Source of the DNA: Candidatus Zixiibacteriota bacterium | Lineage (GTDB): Bacteria; Zixibacteria; MSB-5A5; GN15; FEB-12 | DNA length: 23,887 bases | NCBI GenBank assembly: GCA_030591625.1 | Contig: JAUVAR010000008.1 | Location: 1-23,887, forward strand | Direction of reading: 5' to 3' | In this document: positions 23,817 to 23,887 of the stretch, piece after piece | Numbering within the stretch: position 1 is the first letter of the stretch | Layout: every line of letters starts with the position of its first letter | Notes under the pieces: model-generated | Databases searched by the model: none | The model's input: the letters and a program-made list of their open reading frames with translations, nothing else | What the model was told of the DNA's origin: nothing | Program-made: the position numbers and the translations under genes

Positions 23817-23887
23817 AACCATCCAAGGTGACTTGATCAACCCACCCCAAGGTGTGGGCGACCCTAACCCCTGTTTATCAAAAAGAC

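Larger units (their letters stand above)
23666..23852 (+). repeat. 14-base direct repeat AACCCACCCCAAGG flanking two hairpins
   Basis: Identical copies at 23666-23679 and 23839-23852. The 173-base period encloses the hairpins at 23708-23751 and 23773-23816. ACTTGAT also occurs a short distance before each copy (23643-23649 and 23831-23837). Confidence 0.7.
23351..23887. other. Gene-free region of 537 bases with repeats
   Basis: The first ~280 bases are AT-rich with no gene or clear promoter. A small stem near 23398-23417 (TGTC/GACA and CCC/GGG) is the only structure there. From 23631 the sequence becomes GC-richer and is built of short palindromes around GGCGGA/TCCGCC and two long hairpins. 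The region runs off the right edge. Confidence 0.6.

Noticed and set aside
23611..23850. 79-codon minus-strand frame in the right-hand repeat region
   Set aside because: It is built over the hairpins and direct repeats, has an odd composition (many Trp, Cys and Gly), no ribosome site and no recognisable family.
1..23887. tRNA, rRNA, CRISPR array, transposase or phage genes
   Set aside because: None was seen on reading both strands, although short RNA genes could be missed by eye.

Overview
The window is compact bacterial chromosome of moderate to low GC, with short gaps, frequent 4-base gene overlaps, and start codons that include GTG and TTG. Several exported proteins and two lipoproteins, together with menaquinone synthesis genes, suggest a Gram-negative, menaquinone-using bacterium. 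A deep lineage such as the FCB group (for example Zixibacteria-like) would fit, but that placement is inference and the sequence alone cannot prove it. I see no rRNA, tRNA, CRISPR array, transposase or phage gene.

Left part (1-8060, all minus strand). A translationally coupled menaquinone operon runs menG/ubiE > menF > menD > menH, the last cut by the window edge. Upstream lie lepA (EF4) and a lipoprotein amidohydrolase of the YtcJ type. Two strong stem-loops sit here, one at the 5' end of the predicted lepA leader and one between lepA and menG.

Middle part (8247-15705, plus strand). Four tightly packed genes encode a pyrrolysine-free MttB-family methyltransferase, a stand-alone MetH-type reactivation domain protein, an MttC/MtbC-type corrinoid protein and a homocysteine S-methyltransferase. 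Read together they look like a cobalamin methionine synthase broken into subunits, in which the methyl-folate-binding module is replaced by an MttB-type enzyme. Such a system could take methyl groups from a methylated amine or other small molecule and make methionine. This is the most interesting system in the window. It is followed by two exported hydrolases: an S9 prolyl-oligopeptidase-family peptidase with a near-consensus promoter, and a choloylglycine-hydrolase-like Ntn hydrolase.

Right part (15709-23350, minus strand). A membrane histidine kinase, an NtrC-type sigma-54 activator and an EamA/DMT transporter form a coupled operon. Upstream of it are a GAF-GAF-SpoIIE phosphatase and a YifB/ComM-type AAA+ protein with a palindrome overlapping its predicted promoter. 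A small lipoprotein with a clear intrinsic terminator comes next. The last ~540 bases hold no convincing gene but contain two long hairpins bracketed by a 14-base direct repeat, probably a family of intergenic repeats.
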